From Rostrohypoxylon terebratum (lineage: Eukaryota > Ascomycota > Sordariomycetes > Xylariales > Hypoxylaceae): a DNA stretch of 64,000 nt. Position numbers and translations under genes: made by a program. This document shows, piece by piece, positions 35,538 to 48,198 of this stretch. The stretch covers positions 62,001-126,000 of the forward strand of contig MU385878.1 in NCBI GenBank assembly GCA_022497145.1, read 5' to 3'. The notes beneath the pieces were generated by a model that had not been told where the DNA came from, did no database searches, and worked only from the letters and a program-made list of their open reading frames with translations. Positions within the stretch are counted from its first letter, which is position 1. Each line of letters opens with the position of its first letter.

Positions 35538-36365
35538 CGAAGAAATGAGGAAATGTCTCGGATGAATGATCTGAAGTAGCGAGCGGGGTTTAGGTGATCT
35601 TCTTGAAGGAAAAAAGTTGATACCCGAAATATTACAGTATCTCGGTCTTCCCCTGGTTGTTGAAATGTGCTTTGTATAGTGAGACGCGTCGACCGCGTCC
35701 AATTAAACACCGACGCGACCCAAGCTAAATTGATTTGCGAACCGGACCCTCAAGTTTCCAATCTGTGGCTTGTTAGCTGTGGCTAATGAAAAGCAACTAC
35801 TAGGTATGACCTTACCTATGTAGGTGTACCTACATGTACCTGTTCGGGTATGCCAGGTGAGCTTTAAAGATGGTGAGGAAAGTCCGAAGCCGGAGGAAAA
35901 CTCACCGAAGAAAAGGATTGTTTTTTGCCGTTATATCTACAGGGTAGGCTTCTTAAGGAAAGAGTTCAAGGTTGCAACTCAAAAGGAACAAACCTCATCA
36001 TGAATGTGCCAGACACTAGGTACCAGTTCAAAAATTTGATGTATTTCCAGGGCTGGTGGGGGCGACTAGGTACTACGTAGTAAGAATGCCTAAGCCCGTG
36101 CCTAAGATAGCACGCTAGTACTACTATAGGTAGTTTGTGGGACACATTTTCGATAAGATAAGCACCAGCTTTAAGGTTAAGGTTTATGACGAACGCAAAT
36201 GATCAGGAACCTCGGACGTCTCCTTCGCTCTCAACTGCGCTTAAATATCATTCTTAACAACATATTAAATCGCTATGATGCCTGCTGCCACCGTCAACCC
36301 CTCACCCCAGCACCCGTTACTACGTACATAGTATGCTGAAGTTCCAATAAGAAGACTATTTCGCA
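35538..36365. promoter_or_regulatory. Shared divergent promoter region, nse4 / vps34
   Basis: 828 bases separate the two start codons, with no gene between them. Transcription of nse4 (-) and vps34 (+) must both begin here. Short TAGGTAC/TACCTA repeats around 35798-35840 and 36067-36135 are visible; no specific factor site is identified. Confidence 0.6.
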
Positions 36366-39271
36366 ATGGAACCCTTTTCTTTTGGTAGTTCTGAGTCGCT
36401 AGACTATTCTGTCAGCATCCGCATGTGAGTCAATACCTAGTACAATAGTGACAATACGGTGATTGCCAAGTATAATTAACATATTCAATAGAATTAACCT
36501 AGAGGGAGACGAGCCGCCTCATCTTTATTCGACCTTGCTAACGCGACCCGATCTCCGGCATATTGGCTCCAACGTGAGGTGCGTAACCTGGACTTTGGAC
36601 GAATCAAATGATCTATTTGCGATGGCTGTTATGCTGACCGAAGTACCTAATGTCAAGTCCACATTCCGATCTTTATGTTACCGTCCAAGTCTGGGCAGGC
36701 TCGAAACCCCTAACAGTCCCTGTACAAACGTCGTATAAAGCATTTCGAAATGAGAGGAGATGGAATGAATGGCTTACCCTACCGATACCGTACAAATCTC
36801 TCCCTGTCAATTCATATCTAGCTATAACGATATGGGATTTGTCCCCTACGGGTGGGAAACAAGCTCAGGGTCATGCGATCCCCTTTGGCGGGACAACGTT
36901 ACCGCTTTTCGATCAGGATAACCAGCTTCAGAAAGGCAGGCAGAAGTGCTTAATCCACAGACATAAACAAGCAGATGGTAATGATAATACAACAACCCCG
37001 TCAAGCATCGCAAAGAGGAAATCTGGCTCTAGGAAAGATGATAACACCTTCGTGGATAAAGAGGCCGAGGAACTTGACCGTCTGGAAAAGTTATTTAAGA
37101 AGCATGAGATGAACGAAATACCTAGAGTTGAGTGGCTCGACCAGCTTGTATATCGTGGCACCGAGAAGCGTGGCTTGAAAGCGGCCAAGAACTCGACAAA
37201 ACCATTTCAGCCCCAAGCAGCACTAAATGCGGATAGCGAGCAAAATGGACAGCAAAATAAGTCTACCGATCTCGAAACTGAGGATCCTCCGAGACCTGGA
37301 CCGTCAAAGTTCACGTTGAATATTGAACTACCTCGCTTTGACTTCCCTGTCGTATTTGCGGATCACGAATATCCCCCGCCACCCATCTCATCTTTCCAGC
37401 ATCTTTCGGCTTCTCAGTCCAATATCGTTCTGAAACCTCCCCCTGAAGTATCGTATGGTCCTGGGATTAATGGTCCGGGCAGTGCCAAAGACGGCATGGA
37501 TGGTCGCATAGTCCGAATCTACGATCCTGAAGTGGGGGCTAAGGACAACCCGGCGGAAAGCAAACACAGACGCCTTGTCAGAAGTCAGCACCGCCATGGG
37601 ATATTAGACAAAGACTTGAGACCTAACGCCAAGGTTCGCGACGAGCTGAATATGATCATGTCGTACTCTCCAACCCACGTCTTATCACCAGAAGAGAAAG
37701 ATCTTGTGTGGAAGTTTCGCTACCATCTGACGAAAGACAAACGTGCCCTTACCAAGTTTGTCAAATCCGTCAATTGGCAGGACCAAAGCGAATCTAAACA
37801 AGCCATCCAGGTTCTGGGCAAATGGACTGACATCGACGTGGATGATGCCCTTGAGCTGCTTGGACCTACCTTCGATAACAGGGCCGTGAGGGCATATGCC
37901 GTAGAAAGACTGAGGAAAGCAGATGACCATGAGTTGCTCCTCTACTTACTTCAATTAGTTCAGGCCTTGAAGTTCGAACATATTTCGGCCGACTCAAGTC
38001 AAGCCACCGTGCAAGCGTCTTCGCTAGCTAACTTCTTGATCTCGCGAGCCGTTCAGAATTTTACCCTGGGAAACTACTTCTACTGGTACCTTGGAGTTGA
38101 ATACGACGATAAGAGCAACGATCAAGGAGAGGAAGTTCGTACTATGTACGCCAAGGTTCAGTATGACTTCATGAAAGAATTAGAAGACCGCCCAGGCGGA
38201 CGTGAAACAAGGGTTACCATCAGAAGACAAGCTGAACTTGTCACGGTCTTATCTAAGATTTCAGCTGAGATTCAAGCCTCGAACGAGTCGGTGGCTCGCA
38301 AGGTTGAGAGGGTCAAACATTTCTTGGCGGACCCGAAAAATGAAGTATTGTCTATTGACCCGCCTATTCCTATGCCACTGGATCCGGCCGTCATGGTTGT
38401 TGGTGTGATTCCCGAAGAGACAAGAGTCTTTAAGTCGTCTCTGTCGCCGATCATGGTAACATTTAAGACAATATCTGGTAGCAAGTATCCTATTCTTTTC
38501 AAGACCGGCGACGACCTACGGCAGGATCAATTAGTTATTCAGATTATCACCCTCATGGATCAACTGCTTCAAAAGGAAAACTTGGACCTTAAACTAACTC
38601 CGTATAAGATCCTTGCAACAAGCACCACGGCAGGTGCTTCTCAATTCATACCTTCCCAAACGTTTGCAGCAATATCTTCCAAATACCGCAACAATCCTGC
38701 TCTTTCGTACCTCAAACAGCACAATCCAGATGAGCGAGCATACCTAAGGGTACGAAAGGAAACACTGGACACATTTGTCAAGTCGTGTGCGGGATACTGT
38801 GTCATCACATACATCTTGGGGGTTGGTGACCGTCATCTGGACAACCTTCTTCTAACCCCAGACGGCCATTTCTTCCACGCTGACTTTGGATTCATTCTTG
38901 GTCGAGATCCCAAACCCTTCGCACCAGCAGTGAAGCTAAGCAAGGAAATGGCCGATGCCATGGGCGGCTCAAACCCCCCGAGCGAGAATTATCTGCAATT
39001 CAAGCAATACTGTTTCCTCGCCTTCACGGCTCTGCGGAAATCGTCAAATCTCATCCTCAATCTGTTCAGTCTTATGGTACATGCTAACATTCCGGACATT
39101 AAGATTGAACCGGACAAGGCAGTTTTTAAGGTGAAGGAGCGGTTCCACCTGGAACTGAACGAAGAGGATGCGATCAGGCACTTGGATGGAATTATGGAGG
39201 ATAGCCTCAACGGTATTATGCCTGTCGTTATTGATCGATTACATGACTGGGTTCAGGCGTTTAGGCCATAA
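36366..39271 (+). CDS. vps34: Vps34, class III phosphatidylinositol 3-kinase
   Basis: Makes PI3P on endosomes and autophagosomes in complex with Vps15, Atg6/Vps30 and Atg14 or Vps38. Exons 36366-36424, 36492-36578 and 36658-39271 give 919 residues, close to the usual length. The N-terminal C2 domain includes SDLYVTVQVWAGSKPLTVPV; the helical (PIK accessory) domain lies around residues 370-560; the catalytic domain shows GDDLRQDQLVIQ near 666, catalytic loop GVGDRHLDNLLL near 770 and HADFGFILG near 790. The C-terminus WVQAFRP matches the membrane-binding tail of the family. The first two exons are short (59 and 87 nt); the splice to ..GSNVSPHSDLYVTVQ restores the C2 strand. Residues ~140-215 form a charged, non-conserved insert. 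Confidence 0.96.
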
Positions 39272-42200
39272 CGGCCGTTGAATGGGTTTCGAGCGGTTTT
39301 TCTTAGGAGTTAGGCATTATTGTTAGAACGTTAGAACACGTCGCTTGTCGCTTGTCTTGGAGCGCTGCAGTACCTCAATAGGTACTTCACAACTACCTAG
39401 GACCTAGGTAGGTACTTTGAATGGTGGCTTGTGGCTTGGTGTTCAAGACCTCCATGCCTACCTGGGATCTAGGTACAGAATAATACATGATACCCAGCGC
39501 GAAGACACCCAATCTCAAACAGGTCTCAATGTAAGCCCCTTATGTGAAACAGGCGAACGGAAGGCTGCAGCCATATCTGTGAGAAAAAGCCCGTTTGCCA
39601 AAGGCATCCTGCATTTGCAAAAAAATAGTGTTCTTGATCGGTGGACCTTGGCTGCATCTGTCGGTAGCCTAGGGTATGTGTTATGTCGGTAGGTAGCAAC
39701 ATAAGGCAGCTAAAACTTGGTTACCTAGTAACACTACTTAGTAACACTACCTAGTACTGCATCGGAGATCGGTTGTCTCACGGACGTTAGCAGATTCTGC
39801 CGCCTATCAGGTGTGCTTCTAGAAGCTATCGCTAGCCCAGTCACCGTCGTACCCTATTACACTAGAGATCTGTGCCGTGGATGTGGAACCCCTTGGTGAT
39901 ACCTTTTCGAGTTTGGGTTGTTGTTGCGCATCTCCCTATTTTGATTATTACTTTCTTTTCTCATCTTTTTTTCGCCTGTCCCCCCAACGTCCCGGGCGCC
40001 TATCTAACTTTAGAATGCTCCTTAGACATGTGGCTTCGTCAGGGTAGATACACGTTGCATATTGCGTCAACGGATGGATGGGGTTCAATATGAAATCAAT
40101 ATGGGGGAACGACCCCGACGATGGGCAGTGGGCAGATGGGTAGATCTGCTTACGATTCATCTATTGATTGATTTATCACTTAGCCGACCTTTTTCTCTCC
40201 CTCTCTCTGCATCTCGGATATAATAACTATAGAACATTAATGTTCGCCCTAGCAGACTTCATACTTACCTACTATATTGCTGACTATGGAATTGGATAGC
40301 AGTACTGGAAGCATGTATTGATAATTGTACCGCCCTGACCGTCAAAGTGCAAGTGGGGGATCTTCTCTCAGCACTACATTTCGGAACACTCGCAAACCTC
40401 GTGTGTCTGGTAGTATTAGTATCAGGACGCTCAAATATGCTTGGTGCTTGGGTACGCATACATTACATAGTACTCGTGCATAGTATTATTCCCAGGTACT
40501 TCAATGTTATTTGAATCCTCCAAGCAAGGGTTCGTCAGTTCGGTGCTGCTATTGAACGAATGAACGAATGATCTTTTATGTTTTATAGCAAACTTCCAAG
40601 TTTATCAATGGCATAAATGGTATGATACTCTTGCCTTTACTCTTTGCCTTTTACTCTGGCTTAAGTTTCAACCGGTGTAACAGCACTAAGTACCGGTACT
40701 GCGGTACATCCATACATGTACTACTAGGTATCTGGTAGTATGCTGTATGTACGTCGTAGGTAGGACCTGGTAGGTAATGACTGGGAACGAGCTTGAACGA
40801 CATCGTAATCAGGCACAGGTAAGTTGTACCGGAAGTCGTACTCCAACGTACGGCAGCTACCTAATAGTAGGTAAGTACTAAGTAGTACCTTGGTACTAAG
40901 AAAACTAAGGGAGTTACAAGCAGACCATAAGACACTAAGCTGTGTAAGTTTCCTGATCGGATCAACATGACTTTTCCACATCGGGGAATCCCCACCTGTT
41001 TAGTCGGTAAATCTTTCTCAGAGTTCTCGGGTTTGACTTGTTTAGGACTGGTTTAGGACGGCCTTGGACTGATTCAGTTGATTTAGTTTTCAGTTCTCGC
41101 ATCTTACATCGTACGTACTACCATTCCAACCCACCCTCATCTCCAGGGCTCTTCCTACTTGAATTTTCGAATTTCGGAATTTCAGGGACCATTTTCAAGC
41201 CATCCACCTTCATACACCACATACACTCATAAACACTACATATCATCTAGTAAACAACATCGAACTACCTACATCTAGATCGTCTAGATTTGTGGGTACG
41301 AGGAACGATATCTCACGTTTTCGAGTTACATCTCGAGTCGTCGTGTTCATTCCCATACATACGAAAACCAAACACACTAAACATCCAATATTAATAATAT
41401 CATACGTATTATCACACACCACCTGCGAAGTTGTATTTGACCTCGCACATCTCGCGCATCCCGAATCCAAGGTTCTCGCGCACGGTCTTGAAGAAACGCA
41501 GCACATCATCTCATTTAACCAAACCAGCAGTGTTACCTAGCTCTTCTTAGCACTACATTGCGTACCGATACAAGCCAAATACAAGCCATACCACTTTGTA
41601 TTGTACCAAAAAATTTACCAAGAACCACCAATCCCAGCCACCATTTCCTTCACGAACACCCTTGATCCCGGCAACTTTGGGGGTCTGGCCTAGCCTCTTG
41701 TTCCTCTTCTCCTTCCATCATACCTAGCCATAGTCATAGTACAGTGCTCGCAGTGCCTGTGCCTGTGCCTGTAGTGTACAATACAATACCGTCCTCTCTC
41801 TCCTCTCCACCTAAAGGACCTAAGGACCCAAGGACCCAGAGCAGCCAGAGGAACCTAAGGAACCTAAGAAAACCTAAGAAAACAGAAGCCCACCGTGCCA
41901 CTGGATCTGTTTCTCCTTGCTTTTGTTACTTGGGCATCTCGCTGCTTCGCCAATTGCTCCAATTGCATCAGATCTTCCTGGCTATTTTCTTAGTCTCGTC
42001 AATCGCGTTGCGCCGGGATGCTTCAATTGTCCCCTCGCTCAAAACGTGACGTACGCAAGTAAAAAACTTGTGCTTGCTCTCCTTTTGCCCACTGCCCATT
42101 AAGAGTTTGCGACTCGTCTCCGAGCCGATCGGAAGTTTAGGGGACCACTTTCGTTCTAGAGCCCCGAGCGTACAACAGGTTCGTGCTATTGGCTTTTTTT

Positions 42201-42376
42201 TCATTACCATATTGTATTGCGCTAGGTCATTTCCCTAATTGTTTCACTTTCCTGGCGATTCCTAGTCGTCGTGGTAATTCTAACCTGAATCAAAATATAC
42301 AGTTCACCTACGGTCGACAGCGAATCGCGTCCGACTACCTTGGTTTATCAGCACAGCCCGTTCGACCTCCCTAGCC
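39272..42376. other. Intergenic, 3.1 kb, no gene seen
   Basis: It carries a copy of the dispersed palindrome at 39395-39409, a duplicated AGTAACACTAC at about 39727-39752 and a perfect palindrome GTACCGGTAC near 40690. From about 41040 the + strand turns pyrimidine-rich with TGCCTG repeats (41754-41773) and AAGGACC/AACCTAAG units (41813-41880), consistent with a long leader for the next gene. Open frames here lack coding character. Confidence 0.45.
39395..39409. repeat. Dispersed palindromic motif, copy 5
   Basis: ACCTAGGACCTAGGT, identical to copies 1 and 3, about 125 bases past the vps34 stop codon. Confidence 0.8.
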
Positions 42377-43042
42377 ATGCCCGCTAAGGCAAGCAATGGT
42401 GCTGCCGCCGTCGCACCAGCAACGACGTCCGCTAAGCGTTTCGAACTTCCGGCTCTGGAATTCAGTTTCGGATCCTTAACTGACGGTACCGACATTCCAC
42501 CACCGCTGCCATCGCCGAAGGAAGAGGTTCCGTCACCGCCGAAGACACCAGCGAAGACACCGACGCTCCGCCCGATCGATGTTGAGAAGAAGCCTGAAGT
42601 AAATGGAACCGCGAATGGTCATGGTACAGCCCCTAATAAGCCCGAACTCACCGAAATCCCGGCCAGCATTGGCATGAAGCGTCTGGCAGAAGATGTTCCA
42701 GCATCGCCCACGCTGTCAAGCCGCGGAAGCCTAAGACGCCTGCTTAGCAAAACATTGTTGAACCATGCTTACGATGAACAAGGATCACTGCTTAGCCCAG
42801 GTACCTCTAGACCTCCGAGCCGGACGGCGAGCTCTATCGCGGATGAGAGAAAGTCGAAGCGCTCTAGCGGCTGGTTCAAACGATTACGGACGAGCGATCA
42901 CTCCAGCAAGAGAGCCAGCCAAATCTTCGAGGCACCAAAGAAACCGCTTGGCCCACCTCCGCCGATGATCCCTGAGCTAAGCGCGCTTGAAACCAAGGTC
43001 GACACTCATCTAGGCGACGACCTATTTAAGGAAATTAAATAA
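42377..43042 (+). CDS. Pro/Ser/Lys-rich hypothetical protein
   Basis: Intronless 221-residue protein, probably intrinsically disordered: Pro-rich SPKEEVPSPPKTPAKTP, several Ser-Arg patches (SSRGSLRRLLSK, RKSKRSSGWFKRL) and a more ordered C-terminus ending in GDDLFKEIK. A short FELPALEFSFGSLTDGTDIP motif near the N-terminus looks conserved and may be a docking segment. SP/TP and RxxS sites suggest phosphorylation. I do not recognise a family. Support comes from codon structure, the long leader before it and the clean single frame. Confidence 0.65.
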   Translation: MPAKASNGAAAVAPATTSAKRFELPALEFSFGSLTDGTDIPPPLPSPKEEVPSPPKTPAKTPTLRPIDVEKKPEVNGTANGHGTAPNKPELTEIPASIGMKRLAEDVPASPTLSSRGSLRRLLSKTLLNHAYDEQGSLLSPGTSRPPSRTASSIADERKSKRSSGWFKRLRTSDHSSKRASQIFEAPKKPLGPPPPMIPELSALETKVDTHLGDDLFKEIK

Positions 43043-44288
43043 GGAATTACTGCGAAAAGAGATATCCCACTTTTGGCCATGCTTTGGTTACAAACTACCT
43101 TCGACATTTCACCGACTTTGGATACCAATTTTCAACCACTTGCCATAATCATCCAACGACAAAGTAATATTTCATCACATCATTGATACGACGATTATTT
43201 CGATGCGAGAGGAGGCGTTGCTTTTGAAAAGCTTTCTGGGAGTGTGGATTATTAGATACCCAGCTCCTGCGCGAGCTCATTCTACGACAATACCTTGTCA
43301 TTTCTGTTCCGGCAATTTTCTTTTTATCTTACATTCAACTTTCTTGTTTGCCCCCCCTTCCCCCTTTTCTTGAACACCCACACGTCATATAAGCGTGTTA
43401 CAACAAGAGTATCTGGAAAAGAATCCATGTACTTCATGTACTTTGTGTGTTTGCTCTATTACCCCTACCCCTCCCCGGGTGTACATTTTTCTGCCCTATT
43501 ATTTTCGTAGCGATCAGGGACGATCCCAGCGATTTCGAACTTGGCTCAATTTGGAAGGCGATTGCTCTGGAAACACAGCGTGAAAGACTCGAAGGAGTCT
43601 CAAAATTGCAGAGAGAGAAAGTTGGCAGAAGGAAGTCGAAAAGCAATGCAAAGAAGTCTGAAGTCACCGGGGGGATTTCGACTAACGGTTAACATTTATG
43701 GCTATGTGCTTATGGATCACGATAGCGGGAGAGATTCATACCTGCCTTCCGGTTGGAGAGGATTACCATCATATCATCACATTGCTGTGAAATAGTGCAT
43801 CTCTGGGCGCGAAAGGCATCATCAATTTTTCCTATTCCCTATTTTCAGGTACCTCCTTAATGCTCCATACCCAACATCGAAAAAGGGGAAGTGGCCGGGG
43901 AATCAAATCAAAACTGTTTCTGCTTTTTTTTTCCAAAGTCATGATGTGCTGCCGACCCGTCGTTGATCGCTTCTGCAAGTGACATTCCATCTATGTTAGA
44001 CCCTTGAAAACGCTGCTGTACATCTTACTTTTTTTTTTAATTAGCTTGATAGGCTAAAATAGGAATTCGAAAAAAGGGGGAGGGACTTACGTAAGACAAT
44101 AGCTTGTAGCTTTAGCCAATCAGGAACGGCTTCGGTAATCGATTTGACATGGTTCTAACGTCATTGCCGAATGTCCAAGCTTCCAGAGCTCCGAATTGGC
44201 GCTATCAGATCTTTAAAAATAATAAAGAATTTCCTGATGTAATCAACTACCTGCTTGCAATTCAACACCACTCACCATACGAGCGAAT
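43043..44288. other. Intergenic, no gene seen
   Basis: 3' region of the preceding gene, with homopolymer T tracts near 43925 and 44030 and several short frames (43295-43795) of low complexity. The last ~150 bases are the promoter of the enoyl reductase gene. Confidence 0.45.
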
Positions 44289-45594
44289 ATGGCTTCTCTT
44301 AGACCTGTAAGAGCGCAGGGGATGGCCTGTTCTATGGCGAGAACCTCGTTGCGACAAAATAGCTTGAAAATGTGGCCCACGTCGCGGACGCAAATTCGTT
44401 GTAAATCTGGACCGTACGGGTATACGCAGGCGAAGTCGCTAGTCTTTAGTGAATACGGCGAACCAAAGGATGTTTTAAAGTGAGCCTCTTTTCCCCTTAG
44501 GTTACCCTAGCCACCCTTTTCTCGCGATATGGACAATCACGAACTAATGAACTCGGATCCGCAGGATACACACGCACTCCATATCCCCGACCCTGCCCCC
44601 GTCGTCCGTCCTCCTGCGGACGCTCGCGGCGCCCATCAACCCGGCGGACGTGAACATGATCCAGGGGACGTACGGGGCGAAGCCGGCGTTCAGCACGCTG
44701 CTGGGGACGGCGGCGCCGTCGGCGGTGCCCGGCAACGAGGGGGCGCTGGAGGTGGTGTCGTCGACGGACGCGGCGCTGGCGGCCGGCGACTGGGTGATCC
44801 CGAAGAAGACGCAGTTCGGCACGTGGCGCACGCACGCGTGCGTGTCCTCCGCCGACGTGATCAAGGTCGATAGAACGGGGCTCACGCCCGAGCAGGTCGC
44901 CACCGTCAGCGTCAACCCGTGCTCCGCGTACCGCATGCTGCGCGACTACGCGCAGCCCACGCCGCTGCGCGAGGGCGACTGGTTCATCCAGAACGGTGCC
45001 AACAGCGGCGTTGGGCGCGCTGCTATCCAGCTCGGCAAGCTGTGGGGGTACCGCAGCATCAACGTCGTTAGGGCGCGCGAGACGTCCGAGCAGGATGAGG
45101 CGTTGAGGAAGGAGTTGCTGGAGCTGGGGGCTACGCACGTGGTTACGGAGGCGGAGTTCACGGCGAGGGAGTTTAGGGATAGGCTGGCGGAGTGGACGAG
45201 GGGGAATCGCGAGGGCGTCAGGTTGGGGTTGAACTGTGTGGGGGGCAAGAGCGCCCAGACTGTCGCGTATAGCTTGGGACGCGGCGGCACGATGGTTACG
45301 TATGGCGGCATGTCGCGGGCGCCTGTTGCGTTGCCGACTGGGCTGCTGATCTTCAAGGATATTCGGTTCGTCGGGTTCTGGCTTAGTCGGTGGGCGGATG
45401 GCGATACGGAGGCGAAGGAGAGGACGGTGGCGGAGATACTGGGGTTGATCCGGGAGGGCAAGTTTAAGGATGTGCCGATTGTGAAGGTGCCGTGGACTTG
45501 GGAGACGGAGGCTAAGGAGCTGATGAACGCCGTGCAGGGCACGTTTAAGGGATTTAGGCAAGGGAAGGGTGTCTTTGAGTTTAAGGATACGTAG
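44289..45594 (+). CDS. etr1: Mitochondrial 2-enoyl thioester (enoyl-ACP) reductase
   Basis: NADPH-dependent trans-2-enoyl-ACP/CoA reductase of mitochondrial type II fatty-acid synthesis, which feeds lipoic acid formation; MDR superfamily. Exons 44289-44479 and 44565-45594 give 406 residues. The first ~40 residues are rich in Arg, Ser and Gln, consistent with a mitochondrial presequence. The MDR N-terminal lobe has LAAPINPADVNMIQGTYG, with the Tyr expected at the active site, then VPGNEG; the nucleotide site is NGANSGVGRAAIQLGKLWG near residue 207, followed by NVVRARE, typical of ETR/MECR proteins. GLNCVGGKSA and RFVGFWLSRW are further family blocks. Exon 2 is much more GC-rich than its surroundings, especially 44590-45060. 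Confidence 0.93.
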
Positions 45595-46087
45595 GAGTTA
45601 TGAGAGGAGAATAAAATAGGCCAAGGTAGGTCAATGAATGAGACATGGTTTGTCCGATACGAGGATTATGAATACGGGTTAGATGGAAATAATGATATTT
45701 CGTGTACATGGGAATCTCGTCATGAGCTCATATGAACATTTATCAAGTCTCAAAATGGCTGAGTTAAATGGCACAATTCAATTGGATTGAGTTGCCGAGA
45801 TCTATTTCGCGTACTAATTGTGATATTGCCATCATATTCCCTCAGTTGATCAAGGCACATAACGCCGATGCAGTACAATGCTAGTAAACATCAAGAGAGA
45901 CAGCCCTTGGCTTCAAAACACAAGGAGCTCACCCCATCTCAAAATTTGTAGGGCGTCTTCACACGAGGTCGGACCGCAATTGTTCGGCCCACTCATCCAT
46001 GAACTTTTGTCCTCGGGAGTTTCGTCGCAGAACATATCGATAGAAGGTCCTTTTGACCGTTGCGCGAGCACGAGCCAGCCTACTCTT
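45595..46087. other. Convergent intergenic region, etr1 / ubc13
   Basis: Between the convergent 3' ends. At 45955-46087 the minus strand continues the ubc13 frame for 42 codons after its stop, and other frames are also open here. No gene is called. Confidence 0.4.
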
Positions 46088-46744
46088 CTATTTCGGCGGA
46101 GGTGTGGCGTAGGTCTTAGTCCACTCCTTAGCGGTTGCGATGGCCTTATTCTCATCCTCCTTCCAGCTCTTAGCAACATCCGCAGCGAGGGGGTCTTCCG
46201 GATTCGGGGCACCGAGGAGAGCTTGGATGGATAGTAGGATGGTTCGGATCTGGAGGGCGGGAGACCAATTATCTGAAAAGGAGTGTGTCAGTAAATATAT
46301 CGAAAAACAGTAGGTGAGACGCGATTTTAGATGATAACATACTCTTGAGCACATCCAGGCAAATTCGGCCTAGCTTGTCGACGTTCGGGTGGTAGATCTT
46401 GGTTAGGAAGCGGATCTTGGGCGGGACCATCGGGTAGTCATCTGTCAGGAACAGCTCGAGCTTGAAAACGCCTCCTATAAAAGACGAGCATTAAGTTAGC
46501 AGACCTATCACGGCGATATCCAAACGGGACGATATGGTTGCGCACCCTCATATGGGGATCCTGAGGGGCCGTGGATTTCGACATCGAAATATCGCAAGTT
46601 ATCTTCGTGAGGAACCGCGCTGATACCGGGGACCCTGAGACGATTCAATCAGATATCTAAGATATTACGGATGACGCTTTCTAGGTCTTACGGTTCAGTC
46701 ATAAGACGTTCCGTCTCCTTCACGATGCGTTTTGGCAACGCCAT
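46088..46744 (-). CDS. ubc13: Ubc13, ubiquitin-conjugating enzyme E2 N
   Basis: E2 that, with the Mms2-type variant, builds Lys63-linked ubiquitin chains, for example on PCNA in error-free damage tolerance. Four minus-strand exons (46744-46692, 46634-46546, 46474-46343, 46272-46088) give 152 residues, the normal length. The sequence starts MALPKRIVKETERL, has the HPN motif (IYHPNVDKLGRICL) with catalytic Cys86, then LKNNWSPALQIRTILLSIQALL. The residues that follow the active site match Ubc13 rather than other E2 classes. All three introns are GT-AG and each junction restores a conserved codon (Pro, Gly, Asn). Confidence 0.96.
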
Positions 46745-48198
46745 CTTGGTAGTTGATTCAGAAGTTTGGGGTGGAGGGGTAAGGAATCAAACCCTTAAAG
46801 GCAAAACAAAATGAAATCTATTCGGAGGAGAATAATTAGAATAATCTAGCTAAAATAAATTTGACTCGGTGGAGAGCGAGATCAAACTCAGATAGAACTG
46901 CTGGGCTATTTGTTGCCAATGAGGCTGAGAATGCGACGAGCTGAAGACAAGCGCTGGTGTTTCACAGGGCAATGAAATGGGGCGAATCGTCTGTGTCTTT
47001 GCGGTGTCTTTGCAACGGTGGGGAAGCAAAGCAAAGCAAAGCAAGGCAAGGCAAAGCTAACTGACAACTGAAAGATAATTGCCAGCCGTGGAAGGGAATG
47101 TTGTAGTAGACGTTTCGAAACGACCGACAACAATAACAACAAATTTCAAGGTAGAAAGTTTTTGAATGTTTTTCTCAAGACAAAAATATTACGTTAAATG
47201 CGGGTTAAATGGACTGCACAACCTAAATTTTTAGTTGGATTCGTTGTGAAGTCGCGACTTAGCTTACAGTCTCAAGATTGTACTGTGAGACAAAGCCAAA
47301 TCAGGTGGGATGTCGCACCTGCACTTGCCACTTGCCCTGACTTGCCAGCGACTTCCATATGGCATAGGCACTAGATTCCTCAATAAGATAAGGGAATTCA
47401 CCGGGTCCCGTTCTTACTGCCCCTCATTCGGCGGGGATTCGATATTCCCACGCCGGGCTACAGACGCAAGCATGTTACCTCATAACGTCACATGCATGAG
47501 ACACTCATGGAGCTTTTCACTTCACTGCAGGTTCATGAGCGATAACTATCATTTTTTTATTGGATATAATATATATATAAGTCTCCATCAGTCTGAAAAT
47601 TAGTATATGAAAAGTTGAAAAATCAGTGTTTTGCTAGATGAATAGATTGTATTGTACTCTCTTACCTAAATACTATGAGAAGATACTTGGAGGTACTCAG
47701 AGAATCGACCTATCAAAACATTCGGCGTTATGTAATCAAGATCCGACGCTAAATCTCAGAACTGACCTCGATAGCGAATCGCGACTTCCAACACACTGCA
47801 CACCATCCGGGTTGTCTCCTAATAGGATGACCTTAATTACGTCAAAGTACCGATTTCTTGCTCGTCTTTCATCTCTTCTTACATAAATTGCATATAGCCT
47901 TGTTTTTTTCATATCGTTGGTTACTCCTCGACGATGGTTTCTCGGATTTAATTTATTAATTCACTTTAATATCCGTCTCACGATTTGCATTTCACCGTCA
48001 GACCGTCTAGTTAAAAATACGATCGGTAATTGAACAGAGTCGACGAGAAGTCATACTGAGATTGCTTACTAAGGTATTTGAGATGATACGGGTATAGGGG
48101 TGGAATAAACCGTATCATCATGCGAAATGCGAAATGCGAAATCCAGCGAGCATCCGACGTTCTAGGAGAGCTCATACGCTCTCACAAATTCATCGGTC
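46745..48198. other. Divergent intergenic region, ubc13 / mtc5
   Basis: No gene seen. GCAAA pentamer repeats lie at 47031-47056 and three TGCGAAA units at 48122-48141. The interval contains both promoters. Confidence 0.5.

Noticed and set aside
35538..35702. 55-residue N-terminal extension of Nse4
   Set aside because: Not Nse4-like; Met at 35537 starts the usual disordered N-terminus.
44497..45561. 354-codon minus-strand open frame
   Set aside because: Antisense to the enoyl reductase exon 2; an Arg/Pro/His-rich artefact of high GC codons.
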